12,207 bases of DNA from Pseudomonadota bacterium (GCA_023391775.1 JAEWAG010000070.1:1-12207); one strand, 5' to 3'. Counted from the stretch's first letter, positions 1 through 7,255 are shown. Notes: generated by a model from the sequence alone, not told the origin. Translations and numbers: made by a program.

Positions 1-1125
1 GTTGCGCAGCCGCAGCAGGCCGCTGCTGACCACCACCTCGCCGGGCTCCAGGCCGTCGGTGATGCCGACCAGGTCGCCGCGGGTCGGGCCGGTGGTCACG
101 AAGCGCTGCTTGACCACGTGCTGCGGCGCCTGTTGGCCTTCGGCCACCTCAGCGTTTCTCACTTCGTCCGGGGCATCGACCAGCACGTACACCGAGTTGC
201 CGTACGGGTTGAAGCTGACCGCGGTCTGCGGCACCACCACCACGTCGCGGGCCTGGCCCAGGTCGAAGCGCACCCGGGCGAAGGTGCCGGGGCGCAGCGC
301 GCCATCCGGGTTGGCCAGGGAGGCGCGCACGGTGAAGTTGCGGGTGCTGGTGTCCACCGACGGCTCGACGGCGGTGATCTCGGCCTCGAACTCGCGCCCG
401 GCTGCCGCGTCCACCTGCAGCTGCACCCGGGCGCCGACGGCGACCTGGTTCATGCGCTGCTCGGGCAGGGTGAAGTCGACATGGATCGGGTCCAGCGCCT
501 GCAGGCCGACGATCGGATCGCCGGGGTTGAGGTATTGGCCCAGGTTGATCCGGCGAATGCCCAGCACGCCATCGAACGGCGCGCGGATGGTCTTCTGCGC
601 GATCAGCGCACGCTGCGCCTCGGCCTGGGCGCGGGTCTGCGCGGCGTCGCTGGTGCGCTCATCCACCTCGGCGCGGGAGACCAGGTTCTGGTCGCCCAGT
701 TCGCGCCAGCGGTCGCGCTGGGTGGCGGCCAGGCGGGCGGCCGCGTCCAGCGCTTCCAGCTGGGCCAGTTCGTTGGCGGTGTTGAGCTGCACCAGCAGGT
801 CGCCCTTGCGCACCTGCTGGCCGGACTCGAACGCGATCCGCTGGACCACGCCGCCGGCCTCGGTGGTGACCTGGGTGCCGTTGTCGGCGACCAGGGTGCC
901 CACGGCCTCGGCGGTGTCGTTCCAGTGCTCGCCGCGTGCCTGGAAGGTACTCACCTCGACCGCCGGCTGCGGCATGTTGTCGAAGAAGCTGTTGAGCATG
1001 CGCTGGGACGCGAACCAGAGCGCGAACACACCACCGAAGACGACCGCGAACACGATCAGCATCATCGTCATCCGCCTGGCGGTGCTGGGGGGAGCGGATG
1101 CGTTGCGGGGGGTGCTGGCTCTCAT
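1..1125 (-). CDS. RND efflux periplasmic adaptor (membrane fusion protein, HlyD/AcrA family), 3' end cut by window edge
   Basis: Periplasmic adaptor that would link an inner-membrane RND pump to an outer-membrane channel. Reading the minus strand from 1125 gives 375 open codons running off the left edge; complete family members are about 380-420 residues, so little is missing. Residues 19-40 form one hydrophobic N-terminal anchor without a lipobox. The two lipoyl/biotinyl half-motifs are visible (about 86-115, G-x-V-x-x-I..V-x-x-G-x-x-V-x-x-G-D-L-L; and about 178-210, I-x-A-P-F-D-G-x-L-G), separated by a short helical hairpin of about 65 residues, then beta-barrel and membrane-proximal domains with V-V-V-P-Q-T-A-V at 296-303. 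I chose ATG 1125 because GGA lies 7 nt upstream; an in-frame ATG at 1137 lacks a ribosome site. The pump subunit is expected beyond the window. The family is clear, the substrate is not. Confidence 0.93.
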   Translation of the reverse strand, partial: MRASTPRNASAPPSTARRMTMMLIVFAVVFGGVFALWFASQRMLNSFFDNMPQPAVEVSTFQARGEHWNDTAEAVGTLVADNGTQVTTEAGGVVQRIAFESGQQVRKGDLLVQLNTANELAQLEALDAAARLAATQRDRWRELGDQNLVSRAEVDERTSDAAQTRAQAEAQRALIAQKTIRAPFDGVLGIRRINLGQYLNPGDPIVGLQALDPIHVDFTLPEQRMNQVAVGARVQLQVDAAAGREFEAEITAVEPSVDTSTRNFTVRASLANPDGALRPGTFARVRFDLGQARDVVVVPQTAVSFNPYGNSVYVLVDAPDEVRNAEVAEGQQAPQHVVKQRFVTTGPTRGDLVGITDGLEPGEVVVSSGLLRLRN

Positions 1126-1348
1126 GTGCGGATCCATTCCGTCGGGCGTTCGGGGGATGCGGCCGGGCACCGGAGGTGGCAGGCGATGCAGCGGCGTGCA
1201 TGGCGCGGTGCGGCCGGGTGGCGGGCAGGGCAGGCTGCCCGGGCGCAGAAGCGCGATTCTGGGGGCTGTTCCGTTACCCGTGCAACGCCTTCGGTGGGTG
1301 CGGGCTGGGCCATAATCGCCCGCGTCCCGTACCGGTCCATGCCCGCCG
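1126..1348. promoter_or_regulatory. Divergent intergenic region between RND adaptor and MFS transporter
   Basis: This 223-bp gap is the longest gene-free stretch and should hold promoters for both flanking genes. For the MFS gene, CATAAT at 1311-1316 resembles a -10 box and would give a leader of about 26 nt, but no good -35 is present. For the adaptor, the minus strand has TTGCAC (1285-1280) and CAGAAT (1261-1256) separated by 18 bp, a weak match that implies a leader of about 125 nt. A 13-bp inverted repeat with 6-bp arms (1228-1240) lies between them. No regulator gene is adjacent. The promoter calls are tentative. Confidence 0.35.
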
Positions 1349-2611
1349 ATGAGTGCACCCGCCTCGCCCCGCCGCGTCCTGTTCGCCAGCCTGGTCGGAA
1401 CCACCATCGAGTTCTTCGATTTCTACATCTATGCCACCGCGGCGGTGCTGGTATTCCCGGCGCTGTTCTTCCCGGCATCCGAACCCACCGCGGCCACCCT
1501 GCAGTCGCTGGCCACCTTCGCCCTGGCGTTCTTCGCCCGGCCGCTGGGCTCGGCGGTGTTCGGCCACTACGGCGACCGCATCGGGCGCAAGGCCACGCTG
1601 GTGGCGGCGCTGCTGACCATGGGCATCTCCACGGTGCTGATCGGGCTGCTGCCGACCTATGCGCAGATCGGGGTGCTGGCCCCGGCGCTGCTGGCGTTGT
1701 GCCGGTTCGGCCAGGGCCTGGGCCTGGGCGGGGAGTGGGGCGGGGCGGTGCTGCTGGCCACCGAGAACGCGCCGCCGGGCAAGCGCGCCTGGTACGGCAT
1801 GTTCCCGCAGCTGGGCGCGCCGCTGGGCTTCCTGCTGTCCACCGGCGTGTTCCTGCTGCTGACCCACTTCCTGGACGAGAGCCAGTTCCTGTCCTGGGGC
1901 TGGCGCGTGCCGTTCCTGGCCAGCGCGGCGCTGGTGCTGGTCGGGCTGTGGGTGCGCCTGCGCATCACCGAGACCCCCGCCTTCCAGAAGACCCTGGAGC
2001 GCGAGGAGCGCGAGCGCCTGCCGATGGCCACCGTGCTGCTGCGCCATCCCGGCACCCTGCTGGTGGGCACCCTGTCGTTGATGGCGACCTTCGTCCTGTT
2101 CTACCTGATGACGGTGTTCGCCCTGAGCTGGGGCACGGCCGGGCTGGGCTACGGGCGCGAGCAGTTCCTGCTGCTGCAGATGCTGGGCGTGCTGTGCTTT
2201 GCCGCCACCATCCCGCTGTCGGCGCTGTACGCGGACCGCTTCGGGCGGCGCCGGGCGATGATCCTGGCCACGGTCGGCATCATCCTGTTCGGCCTGCTGT
2301 TCAAGCCGTTGTTCGAGGCCGGCAGCGCCTGGCAGGTGCTGCTGTTCCTGTGCGTGGGGCTGGGCCTGATGGGCCTGACCTACGGGCCCTGCGGCACCAT
2401 CCTGGCGGAGATGTTTCCCACGCCGGTGCGGTATACCGGCGCCTCGCTGGCCTTCAACCTGGCCGGCATCCTCGGCGCCTCGCCGGCGCCGTACATCGCC
2501 ACCCGCCTCGCGGGCAGCCATGGCATCGGTGCGGTTGGCGGCTACCTGGCGGTGATGGCGGTGCTCACCCTGCTGGCGCTGCTGGCCGTGCGGCGCGACC
2601 CTGTGGACTGA
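1349..2611 (+). CDS. MFS transporter, metabolite:H+ symporter (MHS, ProP/ShiA/KgtP-like) family
   Basis: A 420-residue inner-membrane secondary transporter with about 12 hydrophobic segments, expected to import a small metabolite (organic acid, amino acid or osmolyte) with protons. The N-terminus carries the MHS hallmark G-T-T-I-E-F-F-D-F-Y (17-26). The loop between helices 2 and 3 holds MFS motif A, G-H-Y-G-D-R-I-G-R-K (72-81), with a degenerate copy in the second half (Y-A-D-R-F-G-R-R-R). The glycine-rich helix F-G-Q-G-L-G-L-G-G-E-W-G-G (about 126-138) is also typical of MHS members. Length matches the family. The start has no clear Shine-Dalgarno; no better in-frame start is seen. It is transcribed alone, divergent from the efflux adaptor and convergent with the hemerythrin gene, whose stop is only 15 bp away. 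The substrate cannot be read from the sequence, and context gives no firm clue. Confidence 0.93.
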   Translation: MSAPASPRRVLFASLVGTTIEFFDFYIYATAAVLVFPALFFPASEPTAATLQSLATFALAFFARPLGSAVFGHYGDRIGRKATLVAALLTMGISTVLIGLLPTYAQIGVLAPALLALCRFGQGLGLGGEWGGAVLLATENAPPGKRAWYGMFPQLGAPLGFLLSTGVFLLLTHFLDESQFLSWGWRVPFLASAALVLVGLWVRLRITETPAFQKTLEREERERLPMATVLLRHPGTLLVGTLSLMATFVLFYLMTVFALSWGTAGLGYGREQFLLLQMLGVLCFAATIPLSALYADRFGRRRAMILATVGIILFGLLFKPLFEAGSAWQVLLFLCVGLGLMGLTYGPCGTILAEMFPTPVRYTGASLAFNLAGILGASPAPYIATRLAGSHGIGAVGGYLAVMAVLTLLALLAVRRDPVD

Positions 2612-2626
2612 GCCAGGCGCGCAGGC

Positions 2627-3088
2627 TCAGCGGAACAGGCGCTGGACGGTGCGGGCCAGCCATCCGCCCTGCTGGTGTTCGCGGGCGAACCGGTCCAGGT
2701 GGCGGCGCACCTGTTCCGAATAGGCCTTGTCGTCGTTGCGGATGTGGTTGAACAGCCAGCGCGAGAGCATGCTCTTGAGCTCGTCGACCACGTCTTCGCC
2801 GGCCTGGAAACGCATCCGGTACTCGCTGACGCGCTTGGTGAACACTTCGTGCACCCGCCGGTGCGCCGCGCTGAACGGGTAGCCCGCCTCCTCCATCAGT
2901 TCCTCCTCGAAGGCGAAGTGGGAGAGGGTGTAGTCCACCAGTTCGTCCAGCACCTCGCCCACGCCCAGCGCCGAGGCGCCGGTCTGGGCCTGGTGCAGCT
3001 GGTTGATCATCGCCACGATGCGGCGGTGCTGGTCGTCGATCACCTCGATGCCGGTATCGAGGCTGTCCTGCCAGATCATCAGGGCCAT
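2627..3088 (-). CDS. Bacteriohemerythrin (single-domain, O2-binding non-heme di-iron protein)
   Basis: A 153-residue cytoplasmic four-helix-bundle protein that binds O2 reversibly at a di-iron site. All seven expected ligands are present with family spacing: H21 (D-D-Q-H), H57 and E61 (H-F-A-F-E-E-E), H76 and H80 (A-A-H-R-R-V-H), H115 and D120 (H-I-R-N-D-D-K). The N-terminal W6 and D11-T-G-I-E are also typical. There is no fused GGDEF, chemoreceptor or membrane segment. Residues after about 135 form a basic tail. The ATG at 3088 has only a weak ribosome site; an in-frame ATG at 3079 is a less likely alternative. The gene lies 91 bp downstream of a diguanylate cyclase on the same strand and has its own candidate FNR-type promoter in that gap, suggesting induction at low oxygen. 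Known roles of relatives include O2 delivery or storage and O2 sensing; which applies here is not determinable. Confidence 0.96.
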   Translation of the reverse strand: MALMIWQDSLDTGIEVIDDQHRRIVAMINQLHQAQTGASALGVGEVLDELVDYTLSHFAFEEELMEEAGYPFSAAHRRVHEVFTKRVSEYRMRFQAGEDVVDELKSMLSRWLFNHIRNDDKAYSEQVRRHLDRFAREHQQGGWLARTVQRLFR

Positions 3089-3118
3089 GTGTCACGCACG
3101 TCCGGTTGGGTTGCGCGC

Positions 3119-3160
3119 AGGCTAGGGGCCGCGCGCCACCCCGGCCTTGATCCGGATCAA
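3119..3160 (-). promoter_or_regulatory. Candidate class II FNR/Anr-dependent promoter of the hemerythrin gene
   Basis: A perfect 14-bp palindrome, TTGATCCGGATCAA (3147-3160), matches the FNR/Anr consensus TTGAT-N4-ATCAA at all ten fixed positions. On the minus strand, 22 bp downstream, lies TAGCCT (3124-3119), a TAnnnT -10 element. Placing the start of transcription 7 nt beyond it (about 3112) puts the box centre at -41.5, the position of class II FNR activation in E. coli. The leader would be about 24 nt. The same spacing on the plus strand gives no -10, so the site points at the hemerythrin gene. Which CRP/FNR family member uses it in this organism is unknown. Confidence 0.72.
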
Positions 3161-3179
3161 CCTGTGCGTGCCGCCGTGG

Positions 3180-4472
3180 TCAGGCTGCGTCGACCACCTG
3201 GTTGCGGCCGCCGGCCTTGGCCAGGTAGAGGCGCCGGTCGGCCTCGGCCAGGAGGCTGTGCAGGGTGTCCTCCGGCTGGGCCAGGCAGGCGCCGATGCTC
3301 ACCGTCAGCCGCAACTCGCCCTGCTCCACCGGTACCCGCAGCCGTTCCACCCGCTCGCGCAGGCGTTCCAGGTATGCGGTGAGGGCCGCGCATTGCAGGC
3401 CGGGCACGAGCAGGCAGAACTCCTCGCCGCCGAAGCGCGCCACATGGTCCTGCGGCCGGGCATGCGCCGACAGCGCCGAGGCCACGGCGCGCAGGGCGCG
3501 GTCGCCGGTCTCGTGGCCCCAGGTGTCGTTGACGTGCTTGAAGTGGTCCAGGTCCAGCATGACCATCGCCAGCGGCTGGCGCACGTCGCGCAGGCGCGGC
3601 ACCAGGCGCTCAGCCTGGTCCAGGAAGTGGCGGCGGTTGGGCAGGCCGGTGAGGAAGTCGCGGGTGGCGAGGTCCTGCAGGCTGCCGATCAGCTCCAGCT
3701 GGTCGACGTTCTGCGAGACCCGGCAGAAGAACTCCTCGCGCGAGTACGGCTTGCGCAGGAAGTCGTTGGCGCCGTTCTTGAGGAAGCGCGCCACCAGGCC
3801 GGGGTCGTCGCGCCCGGACACGCCGATCACCGCCATGCGGTCGCGCGCGCGCAGGGAGCGCAGGCGCCGGGTCAGCTCGATGCCCTGCATGCCCGGCATC
3901 TCCTGGTCGACGATGGCCAGGCGGATGGTCGGGTCGGCCTCTACCGCGGCCAGGGCGCGGTCGCCATCGGGCGCCTGCACCACGCGGTAGCCGAACATCT
4001 CCAGCAGCAGGCCGGCATGCGCGCGGGCCGAGGGCGAGTCGTCCACCACCAGCGCCGAGATGCGTCGGTTGCGCTCCAGGCGCTGCACCAGCCAGACGAT
4101 GTAGTCCAGGCTGCCGGGCGTGTTCTTCAGTACGAAGTCGATGATCTGCCGGCGCAGCAGGCGCTCGCGCAGTTCCTCGTCATATACGCCACTGACCACC
4201 ACCGTTGGCAGCTCGCGGCCGAGGAAGCAGTCCACCACCGCCTCGTGGTCGCCGTCGGCCAGCACCAGTCCGGTCAGGACCAGGAACCAGTCGTCATGGG
4301 CGGCCAGGGCCGCGCGCGCCTCGGCCAAGCTGGAGGCCACGGTGACTGGCAGTTCCAGCTGCTGCTCGATGGCCTGGGCCACGGCCTGCACGAAGGCACG
4401 CGAGTTCTCCACCAGCAGCACGCGCTGCGGCAGGGAATGCGACGACGACAGGTTTGGCAGTGGTGCGGGCAT
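3180..4472 (-). CDS. REC-REC-GGDEF diguanylate cyclase response regulator with degenerate first receiver
   Basis: A 430-residue soluble response regulator predicted to make cyclic di-GMP from two GTP. The first receiver (about 17-134) is degenerate: the acidic pair is E22-N23 and the phosphoacceptor position is G68, though S94 and K116 remain, so it should not be phosphorylated. The second receiver (about 137-255) is intact: D144-D145, D189 (V-D-Q-E-M-P-G), S219 and K241. The GGDEF domain (about 263-430) has D-F-L-T-G-L-P-N-R, the active signature G-G-E-E-F (348-352) and an intact inhibitory I-site R339-P-Q-D342 five residues before it, so feedback inhibition is expected. No membrane segment is seen. 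The domain order recalls PleD, where it is the second receiver that is degenerate. It lies 89 bp downstream of the puuB-like gene and 91 bp upstream of hemerythrin, all on one strand. No cognate histidine kinase is in the window. Confidence 0.94.
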   Translation of the reverse strand: MPAPLPNLSSSHSLPQRVLLVENSRAFVQAVAQAIEQQLELPVTVASSLAEARAALAAHDDWFLVLTGLVLADGDHEAVVDCFLGRELPTVVVSGVYDEELRERLLRRQIIDFVLKNTPGSLDYIVWLVQRLERNRRISALVVDDSPSARAHAGLLLEMFGYRVVQAPDGDRALAAVEADPTIRLAIVDQEMPGMQGIELTRRLRSLRARDRMAVIGVSGRDDPGLVARFLKNGANDFLRKPYSREEFFCRVSQNVDQLELIGSLQDLATRDFLTGLPNRRHFLDQAERLVPRLRDVRQPLAMVMLDLDHFKHVNDTWGHETGDRALRAVASALSAHARPQDHVARFGGEEFCLLVPGLQCAALTAYLERLRERVERLRVPVEQGELRLTVSIGACLAQPEDTLHSLLAEADRRLYLAKAGGRNQVVDAA

Positions 4473-4561
4473 GCCCCGGACGCTTTGGAGGGGTATCAGC
4501 CTGCTTAACGGCGGCGATCGCGCCGACTTTAGAGCTCAGTCACATTTTTTTGCGCACTGCG
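4473..4561 (-). promoter_or_regulatory. Gap upstream of the diguanylate cyclase with candidate CRP/Clp half-conserved site
   Basis: This 89-bp gap separates the puuB stop from the cyclase start. On the minus strand, TGTGACTGAGCTCTAA (4544-4529) matches the CRP/Clp consensus TGTGA-N6-TCACA at 8 of 10 positions: a perfect left half and a weak right half. A stem-loop with 5-bp arms (4509-4513/4521-4525, loop of 7) follows it. The run of seven T on the plus strand (4545-4551) reads as A on the transcribed strand, so it is not a terminator for puuB. I see no strong -10/-35 pair. The gene could therefore have its own promoter, be read through from the polyamine operon, or both. Confidence 0.3.
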
Positions 4562-5842
4562 TCACCACAGGGCGTCGCGCAGCCGGTACCAGGCCATGGC
4601 CGCCACCAGCAGCGGCATGCGCAGGGCGCGGCCGCCGGGGAAGGGCGCATGCGGGATGCGGGCGAAGGCGTCCAGACGCCCGGACTGCCCGCCGATCGCC
4701 TCGGCGATCAGGCGCCCGGCCAGGCCGGTCGTGGCCACGCCGTGGCCGGAGAAGCCCTGGGCGAAGTACACGTTGCTGCCCAGCCGGCCCCAGTGCGGGG
4801 CGCGGTTGAGGGAGATGTCGACGTAGCCGCCCCACAGGTAGTCGACCGGGACGTCGGCCAGCTGCGGGAATACCGCACGGATGCGCCGGCGCATCACCGC
4901 GCGCAGGTTGGGCGGCGGCCAGCTCGAGTAGCTGGCGCGGCCGCCGAACAGCAGGCGGTGGTCGCGGCTGAGGCGGAAGTAGTCCAGCGCCCAGTTCACG
5001 TCGGCCACGGCCATGTCGTTGCGGATCAGGGCGCGGGCCCCGGCCTCGCCCAGCGGCGCGGTGGCGGCGATGTAGGTGCCGACCGGCATCACCCGCGCCT
5101 CCAGCTCCGGGGCCACCCCGCGCATCCATGCATTGCCGCAGAGCACGGCGAACTGGCCGGTGGCACGGCCATGCGCGGTGCGCAGCACCGGCCGGCTGCC
5201 GCGCACCAGTTCCACGACCGGCGAGTGCTCGTAGATGCGCACGCCTGCCGCCAGCGCCGCGCGGGCCAGGCCCAGGCAGTACTCCAGCGGGTGCAGGTGG
5301 CCGGAGGCCGGGTCGTACATCGCGCCCAGGTAGCGGTCGCTGGCCAGCTCCTGGCGCAGGCGCTGGCGGTCCCACCATTCCAGCGGATAGTCGTAGCGCT
5401 GCGCCATCTCCACGATGCCGGCACGCAGGGCGCGTTCCTGGCGGGGCTTGATCGGCACGTGGGCGTGGCCGTCGCGCCAGTCGCAGGCGATGCCGTGGCG
5501 GGCGATGCGGGTGCGCAGCCGGTGCATGGCCTCGCGTGAGAGGTCGAACAGCAGGCGCGCCTGTTCCGGGCCCTGCAGCTGCTCCAGGGTGGACTGCTCG
5601 CAGCCGTAGCCGACGATGGCCTGGCCACCGTTGCGGCCGGAGGCGCCCCAGCCCACGCGCCGGGCCTCCAGCACCACCACCCGATGGCCCGCCTCGGCCA
5701 GTTCCAGGGCCGCGGTCAGGCCTGCATAGCCGGCGCCGAGGATGCAGACATCCGCCTCCACGTTCCCTTCCAGCGCCGGCAGCGGTGCCAGATGGGTGGC
5801 AGTGTCGGCGTACCAGCTGGGCGGGTAGGGCGTGTCGCTCAA
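4562..5842 (-). CDS. puuB: PuuB-like gamma-glutamylputrescine oxidase (FAD-dependent, DAO family)
   Basis: A 426-residue FAD-dependent amine oxidase, the same length I recall for E. coli PuuB. It should oxidise gamma-glutamylputrescine to gamma-glutamyl-4-aminobutanal, releasing ammonia and H2O2. The N-terminal Rossmann motif is G-A-G-Y-A-G (36-41) with E59 at the end of the second strand for ribose binding, followed by S-G-R-N-G-G-Q (68-74), characteristic of this branch. The C-terminal FAD segment reads F-A-Q-G-F-S-G-H-G-V. The N-terminus around P-P-S-W-Y (7-11) is typical of the PuuB/OrdL group. The start is TTG at 5842, chosen because a strong Shine-Dalgarno sits 6 nt upstream. It follows the puuA-like gene by 27 bp and is surely co-transcribed. 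The gene could act on other glutamylated amines; the family assignment is firm and the substrate is inferred from context. Confidence 0.93.
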   Translation of the reverse strand: MSDTPYPPSWYADTATHLAPLPALEGNVEADVCILGAGYAGLTAALELAEAGHRVVVLEARRVGWGASGRNGGQAIVGYGCEQSTLEQLQGPEQARLLFDLSREAMHRLRTRIARHGIACDWRDGHAHVPIKPRQERALRAGIVEMAQRYDYPLEWWDRQRLRQELASDRYLGAMYDPASGHLHPLEYCLGLARAALAAGVRIYEHSPVVELVRGSRPVLRTAHGRATGQFAVLCGNAWMRGVAPELEARVMPVGTYIAATAPLGEAGARALIRNDMAVADVNWALDYFRLSRDHRLLFGGRASYSSWPPPNLRAVMRRRIRAVFPQLADVPVDYLWGGYVDISLNRAPHWGRLGSNVYFAQGFSGHGVATTGLAGRLIAEAIGGQSGRLDAFARIPHAPFPGGRALRMPLLVAAMAWYRLRDALW

Positions 5843-5848
5843 CGTGCG

Positions 5849-5855
5849 CTCCTCC
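5849..5855 (-). promoter_or_regulatory. Strong ribosome binding site fixing a TTG start for puuB
   Basis: The minus strand reads GGAGGAG, then 6 nt, then TTG at 5842-5840. This near-perfect Shine-Dalgarno, together with the conserved N-terminal residues S-D-T-P-Y-P-P-S-W-Y directly after it, supports the rare TTG start over any internal ATG or GTG. Confidence 0.85.
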
Positions 5856-5869
5856 GGGGGGCGGGCAGG

Positions 5870-7255
5870 TCAGACGGTGTGCAGGTACCAGGCGTAGTCC
5901 ACGTCGGGCACCAGGGTGTTGAAGTCCAGCATCTCGCGCCGCTTCTGCTGCCCGTACACATGGCGGAACTGCGCGCCGTACCAGCGTGCGGCGAAATCGC
6001 TGGCGAGGAAGTCGTCGATCGCCTGGCGCCAGTGCGGCTGCTGCACCTCGAACTGCCCGTAGGCGTTGCCGCTGACCGGCGGCCCGGGGTCCGGGCGCTG
6101 TTCCAGCCCGCGCAGGATGCCGGCCAGCACCGCCGCGGCGGCCAGGTAGGGATTGGCGTCGGCCCCGGCGATGCGGTGCTCGATGCGGGTGTTGGCCGGG
6201 TCGCTGTGCGGAATGCGCAGGGCCACGGTGCGGTTGTTGAAGCCCCAGCTGTCGTTGAGCGGGACGAAGGCGTTGGCCACGAAGCGGCGGTAGCTGTTGG
6301 CGTGCGGCGCGAACAGCAGCAGGTTGTCGCGCGCGCTGGCCTGCAGCCCGCCGACCGCGTGGCGCAGCGTGTCGGCCGGCGCGTCGGGCGTGCAGGCGAA
6401 AACGTTGCGCCCGTCGCGGTCCAGCAGGCTCACGTGCAGGTGCATGCCGCTGCCTGCCTGGCCGGCCAGCGGCTTGGCCATGAAGCTGGCCAGCGCGCCG
6501 TGCTGGCGGGCAACGGACTTGATCACCCGCTTGAGCAGCACCGCGTCGTCGCAGGCGGCCAGCGCGTCGGCGCGGTGGCCCAGGTTGATCTCGCACTGCC
6601 CGGGGGCGTACTCGGCCACCGCGGTGTCGGCCGGGATGCGCTGCGCCCTGCAGGCACGGGCGACCGCCTCGATGAACTCCGCGTTCTGGTCCAGGTCGTC
6701 GATCGAATAGACCTGGGTACTGTCGTTGCGCCGGCCGGTGGCCGCGTCCAGTGTGGTCTGCGGGCGGCCGTCGGCATCGGCCAGCCGGTCGAACAGATAG
6801 AACTCCAGCTCCACCGCCAGCACGGGGGTCAGGCCCAGCGGCGCAAAGCGCTCCAGTACCCGCTGCAGCACCCGGCGCGGATGCGCCTCGAACCAGCCGC
6901 CCTGGCCGTCCTCCATCTCCAGCATCAGCTGCAGGGCCGGGCGCGGCGACCACGGCACCGGGCGCAGGCTGCCGGGCACCGGGCGGCAGATCCGGTCCTC
7001 GTCGCCGATGTCATAGCCCAGCCCGGTTTCCTCGACGGTGTTGCCCAGGATGTCGGCGGCCACCAGCGACATCGGCAGGCACACGCCATTGGCATAAACC
7101 TTCTCCAGCGCCGAGGCCGGGATCCGCTTGCCGCGCAGCACGCCGTTGGCGTCCGGCAGCAGCAGGTCGACCTGGGCATCGGCGGCGCCCTCCAGGGCCT
7201 GCAGCGTGGCCAGGTCGCCGGGGGGCAGGGCGGAGGGAGCGGGCGGACGGTTCAT
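5870..7255 (-). CDS. puuA: PuuA-like gamma-glutamylpolyamine synthetase (glutamine synthetase fold), copy 1
   Basis: A 461-residue ATP-dependent ligase joining glutamate to a polyamine amino group, the first step of the glutamylated putrescine pathway. The N-terminal beta-grasp shows D35-A-N-G-V-L-R-G-K-R-I-P (to 46). Catalytic-domain motifs follow in order: E149-L-E151-F, A-E215-Y-A-P-G-Q, C-E222-I-N-L, G-S-G-M-H272-L-H, N-S-Y-R-R (320-324), N-N-R-T-V-A-L-R (340-347), R-I-E-H-R and A-D-A-N-P-Y (365-370). The region where GlnA-type enzymes carry an adenylylated tyrosine has no Y-D-L-P, so GlnE-type control is unlikely. ATG 7255 was chosen for its GAGG 7 nt upstream (7266-7263); an in-frame TTG at 7306 is poorer. 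It heads the puuA-puuB unit and diverges from puuD. The acceptor amine (putrescine, cadaverine, spermidine) cannot be told from sequence. Its C-terminus resembles the PuuA/SpuI type rather than the second copy. Confidence 0.9.
   Translation of the reverse strand: MNRPPAPSALPPGDLATLQALEGAADAQVDLLLPDANGVLRGKRIPASALEKVYANGVCLPMSLVAADILGNTVEETGLGYDIGDEDRICRPVPGSLRPVPWSPRPALQLMLEMEDGQGGWFEAHPRRVLQRVLERFAPLGLTPVLAVELEFYLFDRLADADGRPQTTLDAATGRRNDSTQVYSIDDLDQNAEFIEAVARACRAQRIPADTAVAEYAPGQCEINLGHRADALAACDDAVLLKRVIKSVARQHGALASFMAKPLAGQAGSGMHLHVSLLDRDGRNVFACTPDAPADTLRHAVGGLQASARDNLLLFAPHANSYRRFVANAFVPLNDSWGFNNRTVALRIPHSDPANTRIEHRIAGADANPYLAAAAVLAGILRGLEQRPDPGPPVSGNAYGQFEVQQPHWRQAIDDFLASDFAARWYGAQFRHVYGQQKRREMLDFNTLVPDVDYAWYLHTV

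Noticed and set aside
2612..2626. Bidirectional terminator between convergent MFS and hemerythrin genes
   Set aside because: Only 15 bp separate the stops, and no stem followed by T-tract is visible there.
2..2751. Plus-strand open frames over the RND adaptor and the MFS gene
   Set aside because: They are shadow frames opposite or out of frame with genes that show clear family motifs; their translations lack domains.
4509..4551. Stem-loop (5-bp arms) followed by seven T on the plus strand as a terminator
   Set aside because: The T run starts 19 nt after the stem, and both flanking genes run on the minus strand, so a plus-strand terminator has no gene to end.
4536..6953. Minus-strand 805-codon open frame across puuA and puuB
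   Set aside because: It lies in a shifted frame over two genes with complete catalytic motifs, and its translation is Arg/Ala/Gly/Pro-rich with no recognisable domain; typical of high-GC DNA.
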